Below the pieces are notes generated by a model. The model did no database searches, was not told the DNA's origin, and was given only the letters and a program-made list of their open reading frames with translations. From Mermis nigrescens (taxonomy: Eukaryota; Nematoda; Enoplea; Mermithida; Mermithidae): a stretch of DNA of 64,000 nt. The translations under genes and the position numbers were made by a program. The stretch is from the NCBI GenBank assembly GCA_036768485.1, contig JAVLUZ010000142.1:17915735-17979734 (forward strand). The letters are read 5' to 3'. Positions 12,027 through 23,443 of this stretch are shown here, in pieces; position 1 is the first letter of the stretch; each line of letters opens with the position of its first letter.

Positions 12027-12296
12027 ATTTACAACCGGATGGCATATCGCGATGTTATATGTAAGTGATAAATCCGGCTAAATTGAACGTAACTATAATT
12101 TGAAACTTGTTGCCTTAGATACATAGATAACAATGTTGCAGTTTAAATCGTGTAAAAAATTTTGGTCAGCAGTCGTGCTACGGCGCCTTGTTTACATGCT
12201 CTGTTCTAAACTTGTTTAAACGTCAAAAATTGTATGGTTCGGCCATTAAATCGCCGACCCTTTTGACAATAGTTTGCGATTTTTTGCACCTAGTAG

Positions 12297-12743
12297 CACG
12301 GTTTTTTTTCGGCAAAGATTTTCCGCGATGTAAAAAAGACTTTTGGGGACCGTCTTTGTACATGTACAAAGATTTTTTGGAAGACAAAAACTGCAAAAAA
12401 GGTTCGAAATTCGCAAAAATTCTCGGCGCTCCGCGCCGAAAATGAGCAATAGTGTGTTCTATATATCTTTATAATTTCAGAAATTGCATTTTGAAAGGAA
12501 AAGTGCTAGATTTTTTGGCGCTTCGCGCCGTTTTGAGACGATTATTACTGATTTTTCCATCAGAAACCTAAAAGTTGCTAAAATACGTAACCAGAGGTCG
12601 AACAACTCTGTTTTTGCCACACTAAAATCGCTACTGTACCATATTATAGTACCCAAAAATTTGTGTGTACCAAATGTACAAAGACTTTTAGGGACCATCT
12701 TTGTATGTACATGTACAAACGGACCTTGTACAAAAAAACACTG
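12297..12743 (-). mobile_element. Family 1 hAT-like MITE with perfect duplication
   Basis: Starts CACGGTTTTTTTTCGGC and ends ACAAAAAAACACTG. Perfect 8-bp duplication CCTAGTAG (12289-12296, 12744-12751). Two GGCGC hairpins lie inside. Confidence 0.83.
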
Positions 12744-13017
12744 CCTAGTAGGAAGAATGATGTGTTTGTCTTTTTTGAATACAACGCGATACAATGCAGA
12801 GAGGCTAAAACAATAACAAAATGTCGTGTAAAGAAACCGCTGCAACACACCGTAAACCGACCGACGGCTGGTCGAAATTTTTAACAAAGTCTAATTAGCG
12901 ACATTTTCATCTATGTAGCTGAAGCAATCATTGTAAGTCCATATTAAGTGAAGTTAGTATAACATCGAAGTATAGTCTTTTTATTGTACAGTATAATACA
13001 TATATGTCTGTGTGCAG

Positions 13018-13576
13018 GCCCGTATCCAGGGTTCGGCCAAGGAAGGGGACGGATCCAAAATAAATTTCGTACATAGATTTACTACTCGCCACGAATGTTG
13101 ACGCTCTAATATGCTTCAGAGGATAATAGGGCTTGTTGTGGGATTAGGTTCAATACGTTGGTCCTATTTCCGCCCACGCATGACCGACGTGTTAAATATA
13201 TATTACTTAGCAAGCTCTATTATCCTGTGAAGCATATTAAAGCCGCAACATTCCGTGATGAGCACTATAGCTCGTAAAACGACATTTATTGACGCTTTTT
13301 AATACGCTCTATCCGCTGAGCTAAACAAATTAGAACTTTCCGAAAAATTCACCTTTCTAAATAGACTGTGAAGAGTATCATTTTTCGGTCGCATATGAGG
13401 CAAGATTATAGAAAATACGTCAGGTACGACGCGATGCGCCGAAATTTTGACGATTTTCTGACCAACGGATGCAATTTTTTTACCTTTCCCATAATTATCT
13501 TAACTGCCAGAACTTTTTTACGGCCAAGCGGGGGAAGGGGAAGGCGGCCGCCCAATCACCTTAAATACGGCCCTAT
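13018..13576. mobile_element. Family 4 MITE
   Basis: Starts caggcccgtatccagggttcggcc and ends with gcggccgcccaatcaccttaaatacggcccta, close to the donor of the 13595 exon. Target duplication unclear; the middle may contain another insertion (13100-13350). Confidence 0.55.
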
Positions 13577-13594
13577 ATGTATGCCTGCTACGAC

Positions 13595-13728
13595 CAGCCA
13601 ACGACGGAGCATGCGCTGCTGTCGTCGACGTCGAGCGAATCCAATGCATTACGGGCCGACTTTGCACGGCGCCGTCGCCGGACAAGCGTTCTCCGATCAC
13701 CCAGCTAGGCACGCGAACGTGTTCGTAT
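13595..13728 (-). CDS. SZT2: SZT2-like exon t
   Basis: A 134-bp exon, acceptor ATCATCTTCAG and probable donor GCTG|GTCGTA. It encodes YEHVRVPSWVIGERLSGDG, then VMHWIRSTSTTAAHAPSLA. Phase 2 in joins exon s as GKYEHVRVPSW. The donor is weak; an alternative is CCC|GTAATG at about 13635, which leaves phase 0. Family 4 transposon sequence starts about 20 nt past the donor. Confidence 0.62.
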
Positions 13729-14932
13729 CTGAAGATGATGGATGCGATTTGAGACAAAACAGGCTAAAACGCTTGAATTCCGCATTTAAAATTATAACCA
13801 TACATGGGCACAGGGTCAATAGAGGGTCAAGTGACTTGACCCTGGCGGCTGGGCGACCCCGCAACCACGCAGGGGAAACCTGACCAACCCCGCAAGAGTT
13901 CTAAAAATTTTTAGGGGAAAATGAGGCAAAACGAAGGCCGAAAATGGATGAAGATTGAACATTTTCGTCAAAAGTGCAAGAAATTGACCAGAAATGGTGA
14001 AATAATAGAGTTTTAACGCTATTTCAGCATTTATACCAGTTTTTGAGGTCATTTTAGCCCAAAAAACGCTGTATTTTCCGTCTTCCCCAAAATCTGCCAT
14101 GCTCTGCATCTATGGTCATGACCGAACCCGCAGGTTCCAGCAAATTCATTTGACCCTGAAAACCTGAGCATGCCCATGTATGATTCTAACACAAGTCAGT
14201 CAGTTTTTTGGAAAATATAGAATTCCGCATTAAATCAGTTCACGTATTCACGTACGCATTGACTTGTTATCATCTTGAAAAAGTTAAAACAGACACTTCA
14301 GTCGATGAAATACATTTTTAAAGCAATTTTGAAGAGCAGACAAATTCGTAATATCGCTTTAAACGGCGCAAAACGTGCATTTAAGACTATGCAATTTTTG
14401 CATACAATTAAAACTGGTTAAAAACAGCATGAATCAATTGCGGATTCAGGATTTTCTGATGAGGGGGTTGTAACCCCAGCTTTTCCTACTAGTGTCCAAA
14501 ATTGTCCGAAAAATCGTCCATTACGCTTGAAGTGTCCGTTTTTTTGCCGTCTTTTGATAAACAGAATTATTTGTGATCCGAAAAAATTGGAAATTTTTCA
14601 ACGTTTTCTAGGAAAAAAGCGCAAAATTAGTTGCAAAAATCGGCACAAAGCGCCGAAAAACAGTGGAGGAATCATTGTAAGTCATTAATGAGTAGGTACT
14701 ACCCAATGCGGAGCGCCGGAAAATTTAAAAAATCGTGATTAAAAATGGCTAAAATCATCAAAAAATACACATTATACTCTAATGAGCCCAACTATTTTTT
14801 TCACGACAGCAGGGCGGTCCCCTCCCGCCCCTCTCTGAATCCGCGCTTGGTATGAATGGAAATGTAGTATGCGCCGAGATAGTGTTACCAGCGCTAAAAA
14901 TAAGGCGGAGTGATAAGATACGCAGGCACGTA

Positions 14933-15085
14933 GCTAGCCGTCCTATTTTGGGGGACCAACACCAATTTTGGGAGGGGGACTAAGCCCAAAAAAGCACAAA
15001 ATAACGTTTAAAAAGTTCTATTTTTCCGAGCTTTTCTGAATTTTTTGGGGGTCGAACCCACCATTCCCCCAGAGATACGTGCCTG
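14933..15085 (+). mobile_element. Family 2 MITE with perfect duplication
   Basis: CAGGCACGTAGCTAGCC to AGATACGTGCCTG; perfect 8-bp duplication AAGATACG. Confidence 0.8.
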
Positions 15086-15453
15086 AAGATACGATCATAA
15101 TATCGCTCAGTTTAATTCAAATATAGGACTAAATTCTTTTTGGCATTTTCGACTCCATACGTTTTGCTTAAAACAGCAAAAGCCAATGAAAGGTTTCAAA
15201 AAGCTTTGTTACGACAAAACATGGGTGGTAAAATCTGGAGTCTGGGCGCGATGGCCGACACTGAATGGAACACTACCTCAATGACCCTCTAATAAGTAGC
15301 TAAGTATAATGTTCATATACGAGTATACGCAACAAATTAAGCGAACTAACCTAATAAGCCTTCGTCGATATGCTTTTCGTAAAAAAATTGAAATGAATAG
15401 TTTTTGTGGAATAATGTAGCCCATCCATACGTGGCAAAAAATAAAACCCTTAC

Positions 15454-16189
15454 TTTCCAACTTCCGAGTAGCTAGTCGGCTCGATAATGGGAAACGTGCT
15501 CTGTTTATCAACGAAAATAGTGTAAAATTTGAGCGCCAAACAATCGCGGCTCAACCAACTAAGAGACGAGCTGGACGACGCGCCGCCCGCCGCGAAGCTG
15601 CGCCCGCCGTAAGACTGCTGCTGTTGCTGCGATCGCAACGTTTCGTCCGCCGACTCGTCGCGCATCAGCAATCTGAGCACGTGGTACGTGACGCGAAAGT
15701 CGCAGCCGTTCGCCGCGCCGTCGCTCGATAACAACGACGCGGCACAGATCGTAGTGACGTCATCTTTCGACGTCGACGTCAGCGTCATTCGACCTTCCGA
15801 ACCGGACGATTCCGTCGCGGCGCCGGCGACGCCAGCGCCGCGGTCGATCGATAATTTGTCCGACGATGCGTCGCTGGCGCAGCAAGTGAATGACGTCATA
15901 GCGTTAAAAGGCTCCTCGCGCGAAGCGGCGCCGCGAAACGCGGACGCCGCTTGCGATTCGCTGGCGCCGTCGCTGGATTGCAACGCGAGAAGAGCGCCAG
16001 TGCGCGCGTTGGCGCGCAAACTGTACGCGTCGTGCGACGTTAACAGATATTCGCTAGTGAACTCGTCCTGAGAGCCGAACAACGGCACCCGCATGCGAAC
16101 CACGCGCAAGCCGTATTTTTTATCGTGATCCAGCAGATAATTATACAGCTGATAATTGTGGACGGGTAAACCGGGTAGAACCAACTGAT
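15454..16189 (-). CDS. SZT2: SZT2-like exon s with long low-complexity insert
   Basis: The largest exon (736 bp), acceptor TTTATTATTCAG and donor GGAAA|GTAAGG. The first ~50 codons read LVLPGLPVHNYQLYNYLLDH, then KKYGLRVVRMRVPLFGSQDE and FTSEYLLTS, a conserved block. Next comes a ~130-codon Ala/Ser/Thr/Gly-rich insert with a poly-Gln run and very GC-rich DNA. The end returns to folded-looking sequence, CLALKFYTIFVDKQSTFPII. Phase 1 in, 2 out. The opposite strand carries a long open frame that is a compositional shadow. Confidence 0.78.
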
Positions 16190-16439
16190 CTGAATAATAA
16201 ATTAAAATCCGTTATAAATAAAAAAATGAAAAAATAAAAAATATTAAAAAATATAAAGCGAAAATATAAACATTTTAGATTTACGTTTATCCGAATTAAC
16301 TGCCTATTACTTTTACTATCACTATTACCAAGTGCTTTAACTGCAATGCTATCTTCGGAAGGATAGTCGAATAGGAGTTTGCGGATTAATTTGCCTACGT
16401 AATGTCGCTACCACTACATTACATAAGCTTGGACGTTGG

Positions 16440-17040
16440 CGGAGTAACCTCACGAAAATCCCCAATAAATCAGATTTTCATAACAAATCATAGAAAACGT
16501 TACGTTTTAGGCCTTTTCAGCGATTTTTTTATTTAAAAATGTCATTTGTGACTAAATTTTGTTGAATTTTATCGAAGCTTCCTTGAATTTTTGTTTTTAT
16601 CATCTTGAAAGAAAGAGCATTGTCAGAAATGCCGAAAAATGGTAATTTTGTTGCGTATCCATCGTTATCAACATACATGATCTTAGGGTAGGAGAAGGTT
16701 TAGGCGAGGGGTCTTCAACCCATAAGAAATTTTTTCAATCCCCTCCAAATTCGCTATTTTTTCGAGAATTTTCAAAAATTTCCTAAAAATTCGTAGAAAA
16801 GATGCTTTTTTAGGCTTTTAGCTATATATTTGCTCAAAAGTGTCACATGTCCGGCGATTCGCGCCATATGACCATATTTTGACTATGCTTTGTTCAATTT
16901 GGTCGACTTTTTCCCGTAATTTTTTATGTTCTCATGCTCTAGAAAGATAGAGCATCGTCAGAAATGCTGAAAAACGATGTTTTCGAAGCGTAGCCACCAT
17001 TTTCAGGCCCAAAAGAGGCACTCCAAGATTTCACTTCCTT
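16440..17040. repeat. Dispersed repeat R8
   Basis: catgctctagaaagatagagcatcgtcagaaatgctg appears twice in inverted/direct arrangement; no coding sequence. Confidence 0.5.
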
Positions 17041-17375
17041 ACCCAGAACTCTGCGCGTGTATACTTATCGACACAGCAAACATAAACTAGAGAATCTCTA
17101 TTAATTCCAGAGTTAACTATACAAAGGTACAATATGTACACTGACTGGTACAACATTTTATAATTATTTGAAATGACACTTAAAGTCAAGTCAGCCAGCG
17201 AATGTACGAGTATATTCAGAGTCATTTCAGGAATCGTAAACGAAGTCTCTCTACATATATAATACCGATAGTCTGCTCAACATTAGACAGCTATTGAATA
17301 CCGACTGCTTTAATCTGATAAGCTTGTATAACAATTTTAAGAACTCCTCTTAAAGTTATAGTCACTTACATACAT

Positions 17376-17600
17376 GTGACGGCGCGAAAATTTAAGAGGG
17401 AGTTTCTTGGCCACTTTAGGGGAGTTAAATGGCCTCTAATTTCTGGCCAAAAACAGCCAAAAAACCTAAAAACCGCAAAAAAATCAAATGTTTTCCAAAG
17501 ATCGGGGGAATCAGAAATTTTATGTTTTTCGGGGATAGGGGACGGCCAACTTTGGGTTGGGGAATCCCTCCAATCCCCCTGTTACATGTATAATCACTTT
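17376..17600 (+). repeat. Dispersed repeat R9
   Basis: gcgaaaatttaagaggg to ccctgttacatgtataatcac, just downstream of the 17679 splice donor. Confidence 0.5.
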
Positions 17601-17678
17601 TTATCTACAAAAACACTCGCATCTTATCTTTGAACGCCATATGTATATGCAACTATTTACTAGGGAATATGTTCACAC

Positions 17679-17898
17679 CTTCAAACACATAGGTTCGAGC
17701 ATAAGGAGGCCTGCATGTGTAATAGCAAAGAAAGTCGCTCAGAAAGGCCTGCATGTTGTAGCCCGGCTTAAAAACCATCTGCGTATCACCGGCCGCATAT
17801 TCTGCCACAATGCGCAGGTGGAAATCGTAAGAATATGAGTGTAAATGACTGAGAGAGGCCAGGTGACTGCACAGCGAAGCTAGCTCATCGTAGCTATT
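17679..17898 (-). CDS. SZT2: SZT2-like exon r
   Basis: A 220-bp exon, acceptor TTAATTTTAG and donor GAAG|GTGTGA. It encodes LCSHLASLSHLHSYSYDFHL, then RIVAEYAAGDTQMVFKPGYN and MQAFLSDFLCYYTCRPPYAR. The YDFHLR motif followed by a phenylalanine-rich helix matches my memory of SZT2. Phase 0 in, 1 out, restoring frame between exons q and s. Confidence 0.77.
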
Positions 17899-18383
17899 CT
17901 AAAATTAATCGTCAAACATAAAAATAAGGCACTATATCCGCCGTCTAACCATTTTGAAAACATATGGGCCTTTTAATCAAAACATAGAAGCCTTTTTCAT
18001 CGCCTTTAAAGCGAAAACGAAAAATTCAATTTTTGGCTCAAAAGAAAGGCAGATTTTTATTGAAAAATGAGATATCACGGGTTTTGAAAAATTATTGTAA
18101 GAACAGAACAATATGAAGTTTCGAAGAAAACTTATCCAGCTTTAGGTGGAACGCGCAGATTAGGAGTAATAAATCACCAACCTTCAATTCGTGACAAAAA
18201 ATTTAGGGGATGCCAAATTTAAAATCGCCCAAAATAGAAATCTGACTTAAACCGGTTGGAATTTATAAGAAAAATTCATGTTGTGTATAAAAAGAGCTGG
18301 AAAAGCTAAATAATAGAGGTAAGTGAAAATTTGGACGGAGCCTTAAATTTTGTGATGACTAAAAAAATACAATACCGAATACC

Positions 18384-18792
18384 AGGCCCGTATCCAGGAT
18401 TCAGCCAAGGGGGAGGGGAAGGACCCAACATAAATTAGTCTATATATCGTGAAATTCGTCGGGATAGCTCGCAAAATACCGCATTTTTTACGTTTTTCGA
18501 CATGCTAAATCCATTAAGATCATAAAATTAAAAAAAAATTAAGGTTATAGAAATTGAAATTTTAAAAAAATTAAAATTTTCACCCAAAAGACAATGAAAA
18601 GTGTCATTTTTCGGTGGCACTAGATCTAAATAACGGAAAATACTTTAAATTCGGCGCGAAGCACCGAAAGTTTGATGATTTTACGACAAAGAAATGTGAT
18701 TTTTCCATCTTTTTGTGCATTATCTTACCTTTGAAAAATTTGTTTCCGCCAAGTGGGGAGACGGCCACCCCGCCCACGTAAATAACGGCTAT
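18384..18792. mobile_element. Family 4 MITE
   Basis: caggcccgtatccaggattcagcc to ccacgtaaataacggc; includes a ggcgcgaagcaccg hairpin. Confidence 0.55.
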
Positions 18793-19529
18793 CAAATGCT
18801 ATAACTTTGAAACAACGAGGAAAAAGATTCCTTGACCTCACTCTGTGTACATGACAAATAAATACTAACATAAGTAGGAAGTGGGGCTTAAATTGCTTTA
18901 AGCTTGAACTAGGATGCTTCTTAACATGCAAAGCTCGAGTAGTTCCGATAAAAAGGCCAATAACCCTTAAGATGCTTTACATAGATTTATAGGTCAAAAC
19001 GAGTTGACCCAAGCGAATTTAAAAGTCGTCGCAATACATAAAGCTGATGTGAAAACAAATTCGCATCAAATTCAGGATACTTCACAAATAAAAGAAAAAC
19101 GGATCAATCTTACCGGTTTTCCAAACTATGCATTTTTCTAAGCATCAAACAATAAATTAAGCGATTAAAAAGCAAATGAAGTAAGTCATCAAAATAAACA
19201 CAGTAAATGCCCACATTTTCAAGTAAGCTTCACTAAAAACATCACTTAAACGCTTAACAAGACATGTTATAGGCATGCAAAGGGCTCGAAATTTTGAGTG
19301 GGAGGATTCTCGGGTACGTTTAGGGAGGGAGGGGGGGTAAAACGACCGCAAATATTTGACCAGAAACTTCATTTTTCCAAAAAATTGCAGGGGCAAAAAG
19401 TTTCTAGCTTTGGGCGGGGGGGGGGGTGGTAGAGGGACAACCAACTTCCAACTTTGGGTGGGGGATCTCTCTAACCCCAACTCCACGTTGCACGTATACA
19501 AAATAATGTAAATACGATATATTATTTAC

Positions 19530-19743
19530 GGTGAGCGCTTTTTCGTTAAGATTCAAGGGGCGCCTTTCGATTTCGTTCAATGGTAAAATGTAAAACTGAA
19601 CGGCGAAATACGGCTCCTCGAAGAATGTTCGAACAAGCAATATACCGTGTTGATTAGTTTGCTGAAAAAATAATTCGTGGGCTTCTTCTTTGCACGTATT
19701 TCTTAAAGAGCGGCTGTCGTTCAAGAAATCATATGTACTTTCG
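19530..19743 (-). CDS. SZT2: SZT2-like exon q
   Basis: A 214-bp exon, acceptor TTTATATTTCAG and donor ACC|GTAAAT. It encodes STYDFLNDSRSLRNTCKEEA, then HGILLVRTFFEEPYFAVQFY and a polar tail ending NLNEKALT. The 'GIxLLxxxFxxPYFxVxxY' pattern resembles an SZT2 beta-sheet block. Phase 2 in, 0 out. Confidence 0.72.
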
Positions 19744-20838
19744 CTGAAATATAAAAAAAACACTAAGAATAAGAGAAATATAAGAAATGCACACAGAAAT
19801 ACAAGTAAAATATGGGTTTCGTTCTCCAAATTTCCCTAAAATTTGTCGTTTTTAGCAGAAATTAATCCGGTTTGTTCTAGAAAAAATTGTACGGCTAAGG
19901 AATTTGTTCCGTAAAAGCCGTTGGAATTGACAGGAAACCTTCCGTGTCGTTTAAACGAGTCATGTATGTATGGAACGTCCAAGTTGAGGGAGGAGTAAGG
20001 GTGGATGCTTGCTGGGGGAATAAAATAAGGAATCAGCCAAGGTAAATACGTTTTTGCGGAAAACCGAAAAATACATAGATGATAGGTGATTTTCAGACAG
20101 TATGTTTAATTTGTTAATTGAGTAAGCAACTATACAGCGATGGCGAGAGACTGACCAAGGGCTGGGCATACCACTGATAGTTATAGACGCAAAGCATAGC
20201 CGATCCGGGGAGGGGGATTCGGATGGTCGGGAGGGGGAGGCGAGGGTTGAAAATTTGGGCTAAAATTACCTAAAAGCCAAAATACCCTCAAAAACTGGTA
20301 TAAATGCTAAAATAGGCTTAAAACTACGTTATTCCACAGTTTATGCTCAATTTCAAGCACTTTTGGAGAAAAATTCGATTTTTATTCATTTTCAACCTTC
20401 ACTTTGCCTCATTTTCCCAAAAAATTCTCATTTTCATTCTAGGAGTCTGAAACCCCTCAAATTCCTCACGTGGATGTCTGCTCATAACATAACTGTAGCA
20501 TGAATGTATGAAAATCGTCATACATATTTAAGAGCGCGAACACTAAAGTTGAACCGTACGATTTCTGAAATTCTAGAGACTTAATTTCAAACAAGACTTG
20601 AAAATATTGTGAAGTGATGTTCTAATAAACATGCTAGCCATTCCATTTCTACATAAAATATAGAAAACGTAAATTGGAAAACAGCGAAAATCAATTATAT
20701 TAAAACTTACTAACTTGCAGTCAAATAAGAAAATAAGAAAAAATTAGCGCTTCAAAATTTAATTTTAAAGTATACTTGTCAAAAGACAAAAAAGATCAGA
20801 GCGATAATATAAAATGAATATAGTGAAATAGTAATGAC

Positions 20839-21041
20839 CGATTTTCTTCTCTTTCTTCGAGCCGGGTCAAGCTCAGAATTTGTTGCAAATAGGTCGAATA
20901 TTGTTCAGCCAATAATTCCTGCAACTGCACGTGCCAATAGTCATTGTTGCTGCAATAAGACGACGACGATTTCGATTGCGATATTGGCGAAATGGCATTT
21001 GAGGCAATATGCCCGACGTGTCCGGAGTTGTGACGCGATCT
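20839..21041 (-). CDS. SZT2: SZT2-like exon p
   Basis: A 203-bp exon between acceptor TTTATTTATCGTCAG and a weak donor ATCG|GTCATT. It encodes a Ser-rich start, then DYWHVQLQELLAEQYSTYLQ followed by QILSLTRLEEREEN. This acceptor was chosen over CCCGCAG 27 nt upstream because it accepts phase 0. The 7.6-kb intron before it contains the LINE fragment, the foldback and the first 1.08 kb element. Phase 0 in, 2 out. Confidence 0.62.
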
Positions 21042-21319
21042 CTGACGATAAATAAATTGGGCAAAAGTAAGGGAAAGACTGCGGGTTGGTTGCTTGCAAG
21101 CATACTTGTAACGTCGCAAAAATGGAGGGGTCAAAAATTTTCCGGCTTCGGGGATGGGGGTAGCCAAATTCGGGTGGGAGATACCTAATCCCCATGTTAC
21201 ACGTCTGATTGCAACCATAAATGAAGTACTAAGTCATTGTTAGAAGAAGCATGACGGAAATTGCTGCCTGATTTTTCTTTAAGTTCAATGCCCGCTTTTA
21301 ATACGAGCAAAGTTAGCAT

Positions 21320-21830
21320 ACGTTTTTTCTGGAGGGGATGACACCAGACATACACTTGTGGCATACATGCACAAGGTCAAAAGTTCTGGGATGAGGTTAA
21401 CCGAGTTTTCTTGGGGGCGGAGGGGGTAAATGATTTAGTTTTATGGTCAATTATGGCGCTCAAATAACAATTTATGTAGATTTTTTTAGATATTTTTGTC
21501 GTTCCTAACCCTCCTCCGTCACAACCAGTTAAAATGCTTTAACTCGTTGTATTTTAGTCTTCTCGAATATTCGTGATTAAGTTTGCATGAAAACAAATGA
21601 TAATAAGAACGATGGAATGACTTGGACTATCATATATGGACAGAATAATGGACAAAAAGTGCCTGAATGAATGAATGAACAGAGTGCTACTCGAAAAATA
21701 CTTCAGATTATACTTCTGGGCATCGTTTGACGCTCTTTCATAATTCCAAAAATAGGTTTTGGCCCGCAAATGGCTTGAGGGGGGTATGCCATTCAAAAGT
21801 TGTAGTACCCCATACCACCCCCAGTGTGCA
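21320..21830 (-). repeat. Dispersed repeat R7, inverse copy
   Basis: Inverse of 27843-28260, including tgaatgaatgaatgaacagagtgctactcg and gcccgcaaatggc. Confidence 0.6.
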
Positions 21831-21999
21831 TGTGTGTTGGATAGACAGTAATACGAGCATTGTGACAGAGTTTCAGTTTTAATAAGTCAATGAAAGGCTA
21901 TCGAATTAGGAAAGTAAACGAAGATTTAAAGCTTTCATTGATAGAGTGAGTTGGTTAACACGAAATCTTTTGATTTTGAAACGGTTGATATCGGACATA

Positions 22000-22370
22000 C
22001 ACAGCTTAAGAACTATGGGGAGCGTAAAATTTTTACGTGCTTTTGAGCTAGAAAAGGGAAAAGGTGGATTCGCGTCAAAAACCTTTTTCGGCGTTTATGA
22101 CGATACTCAATCTATCTAGAGCTTAAAAATATAAGAAAATTAAAAAAAATATCCGAAAAATCCAATATAGTGAACAAAATATAGTCAAAAATGAATCAAT
22201 GGCGCGAAAATTTAATACTTTTTAGCAGAGAGATACATAAAAACGCCTAAAACAGCACCTTTTCTACAAACTTTCCGGATCGTAGCATCGCAATCTCTGG
22301 GGAGGGTTGAAAAAATTGGGCTGAAAACATCTCTGTGGATTGAAAACATCTCCCAAGATCATATATGGCC
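22000..22370. repeat. Dispersed repeat R8
   Basis: gacgatactcaatctatctagagc and ggcgcgaaaatttaatact landmarks as in 7100-7320. Confidence 0.45.
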
Positions 22371-22549
22371 GACTTGACTACAATTACATACTATAATACT
22401 AAAATGACTTACTAATAACTTACTAAATATGTACATAAATACTGGGAGAAAATCTAATTCAAAGCGATTTCAAGATATTACCGATCAAATACATAGGATA
22501 GGTGTTAAAGCGAACAAAAAAGACGACGCTCGCAAGTAAATATAGGAAG

Positions 22550-22860
22550 AGCCACGCATCATAGTTTCCTTAGGTCCAGAATTGAGGGCGGGGGTGAAAT
22601 CCCGAAATGGGGACCAGTAAATTAAATGGTCTAATATTATTAGCTGACACTGTTTTTTGTACGAGCGTTTTTATTGCGCAATGGTCCCCACATGCTGCCC
22701 AAAAAATGTTAATTCGTTCTAAATTTATTTGATAACATTAATTTTGGCGCGAAGCGCCGAATTACACATAAAACTCGACTGAGAAAGCTGAAATAAGTTG
22801 TATTACAAGATCAGAAATGATACATAGATTGTAATATGCTGATTGAATTTTAATAAACAC
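22550..22860. repeat. Left part of a 2.8 kb-type element
   Basis: Matches 44025-44870 (catagtttcc..aggtccagaattgaggg; aaactcgactgagaaagct; ttgtaatatgc). With 26050-27050 it forms a second, diverged copy of the 2.8 kb element interior, split by the foldback. Confidence 0.55.
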
Positions 22861-22984
22861 CAGACCATCTCCAATTTTGCTGAAAATTGATATGGAAATA
22901 CATATATCTTTGGAAGGAAGTTCTGTGAAGTGTTAGCTTCAGGTCGCAAATATCTGAGACACAGTAGTCAACACACCGCAGTCA

Positions 22985-23443
22985 ACTGTACCAGCGCTGT
23001 GTTCGCCCAGTCCTGCTGTATGAATCAGAAACATGGGCAATGACAAATAGCATAGAAAACGCTTTAAACAGAACTGAAATGAAATTGCTTCGTTGGATGC
23101 TTGGTTTGCGCCTGGCCGACAAAATTAGCAACGAAGAAATTCTTAGAAAACTTACAATGGACAATATCCAGAATACACTGCGGACTTGCAGATTGCGCTG
23201 GCTAGGACATGTCGAAAGAAGCCAGGACAGTAATGTCATATCAGCCAAAAACCTGGTGGCACCTGGAAAACTGCCAAGAGGCCGGCCGAAGACAACGTGG
23301 ATGAAGACAATTAAAAAGGACTTGGCTGCCAAAAATCTACGTATGGAAGACACTCATGATCGGGTGAAATGGCGACATAGCATCAAACGTCCAACCCTAA
23401 TTGGGAAAAACGACGTAAAACGGGATGAGTGAGTGAGTGAGCG
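22985..23443 (+). pseudogene. LINE reverse-transcriptase 3' fragment
   Basis: An open frame of about 145 codons beginning within CVRPVLLYESETWAMT, followed by MKLLRWMLGLRLADKISNEE, a RLRWLGHVER motif, GRPKTTWMKTIKKD and HDRVKWRH. This is the standard end of a non-LTR retrotransposon ORF2, after the reverse-transcriptase core. The frame ends in a (GTGA)n tail, as seen in several LINE groups. No endonuclease or catalytic RT motif is present, so it is a 5'-truncated copy. It sits inside the left arm of the foldback element. Confidence 0.85.

Noticed and set aside
12484..12887. Overlapping open frames of up to 136 codons on both strands
   Set aside because: They lie over a family 1 MITE; the same frames recur in other copies of the element because the repeat lacks stops, with no conserved protein.
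13300..13345. tRNA-like A-box (TAGCTCAGCGGATAGAGC on the minus strand)
   Set aside because: No anticodon arm, T-loop GTTCGAA motif or acceptor stem could be found around it; at most a tRNA or SINE relic.
13368..13883. Plus-strand open frame of 171 codons
   Set aside because: It runs through a MITE, the minus-strand exon 13595-13728 and another repeat; composition changes along it and no splice or family support exists.
15688..16071. Plus-strand open frame of 127 codons
   Set aside because: It is the complement of the 15454-16189 exon; GC-rich composition keeps both strands open, and only the minus frame has splice sites and conserved blocks.
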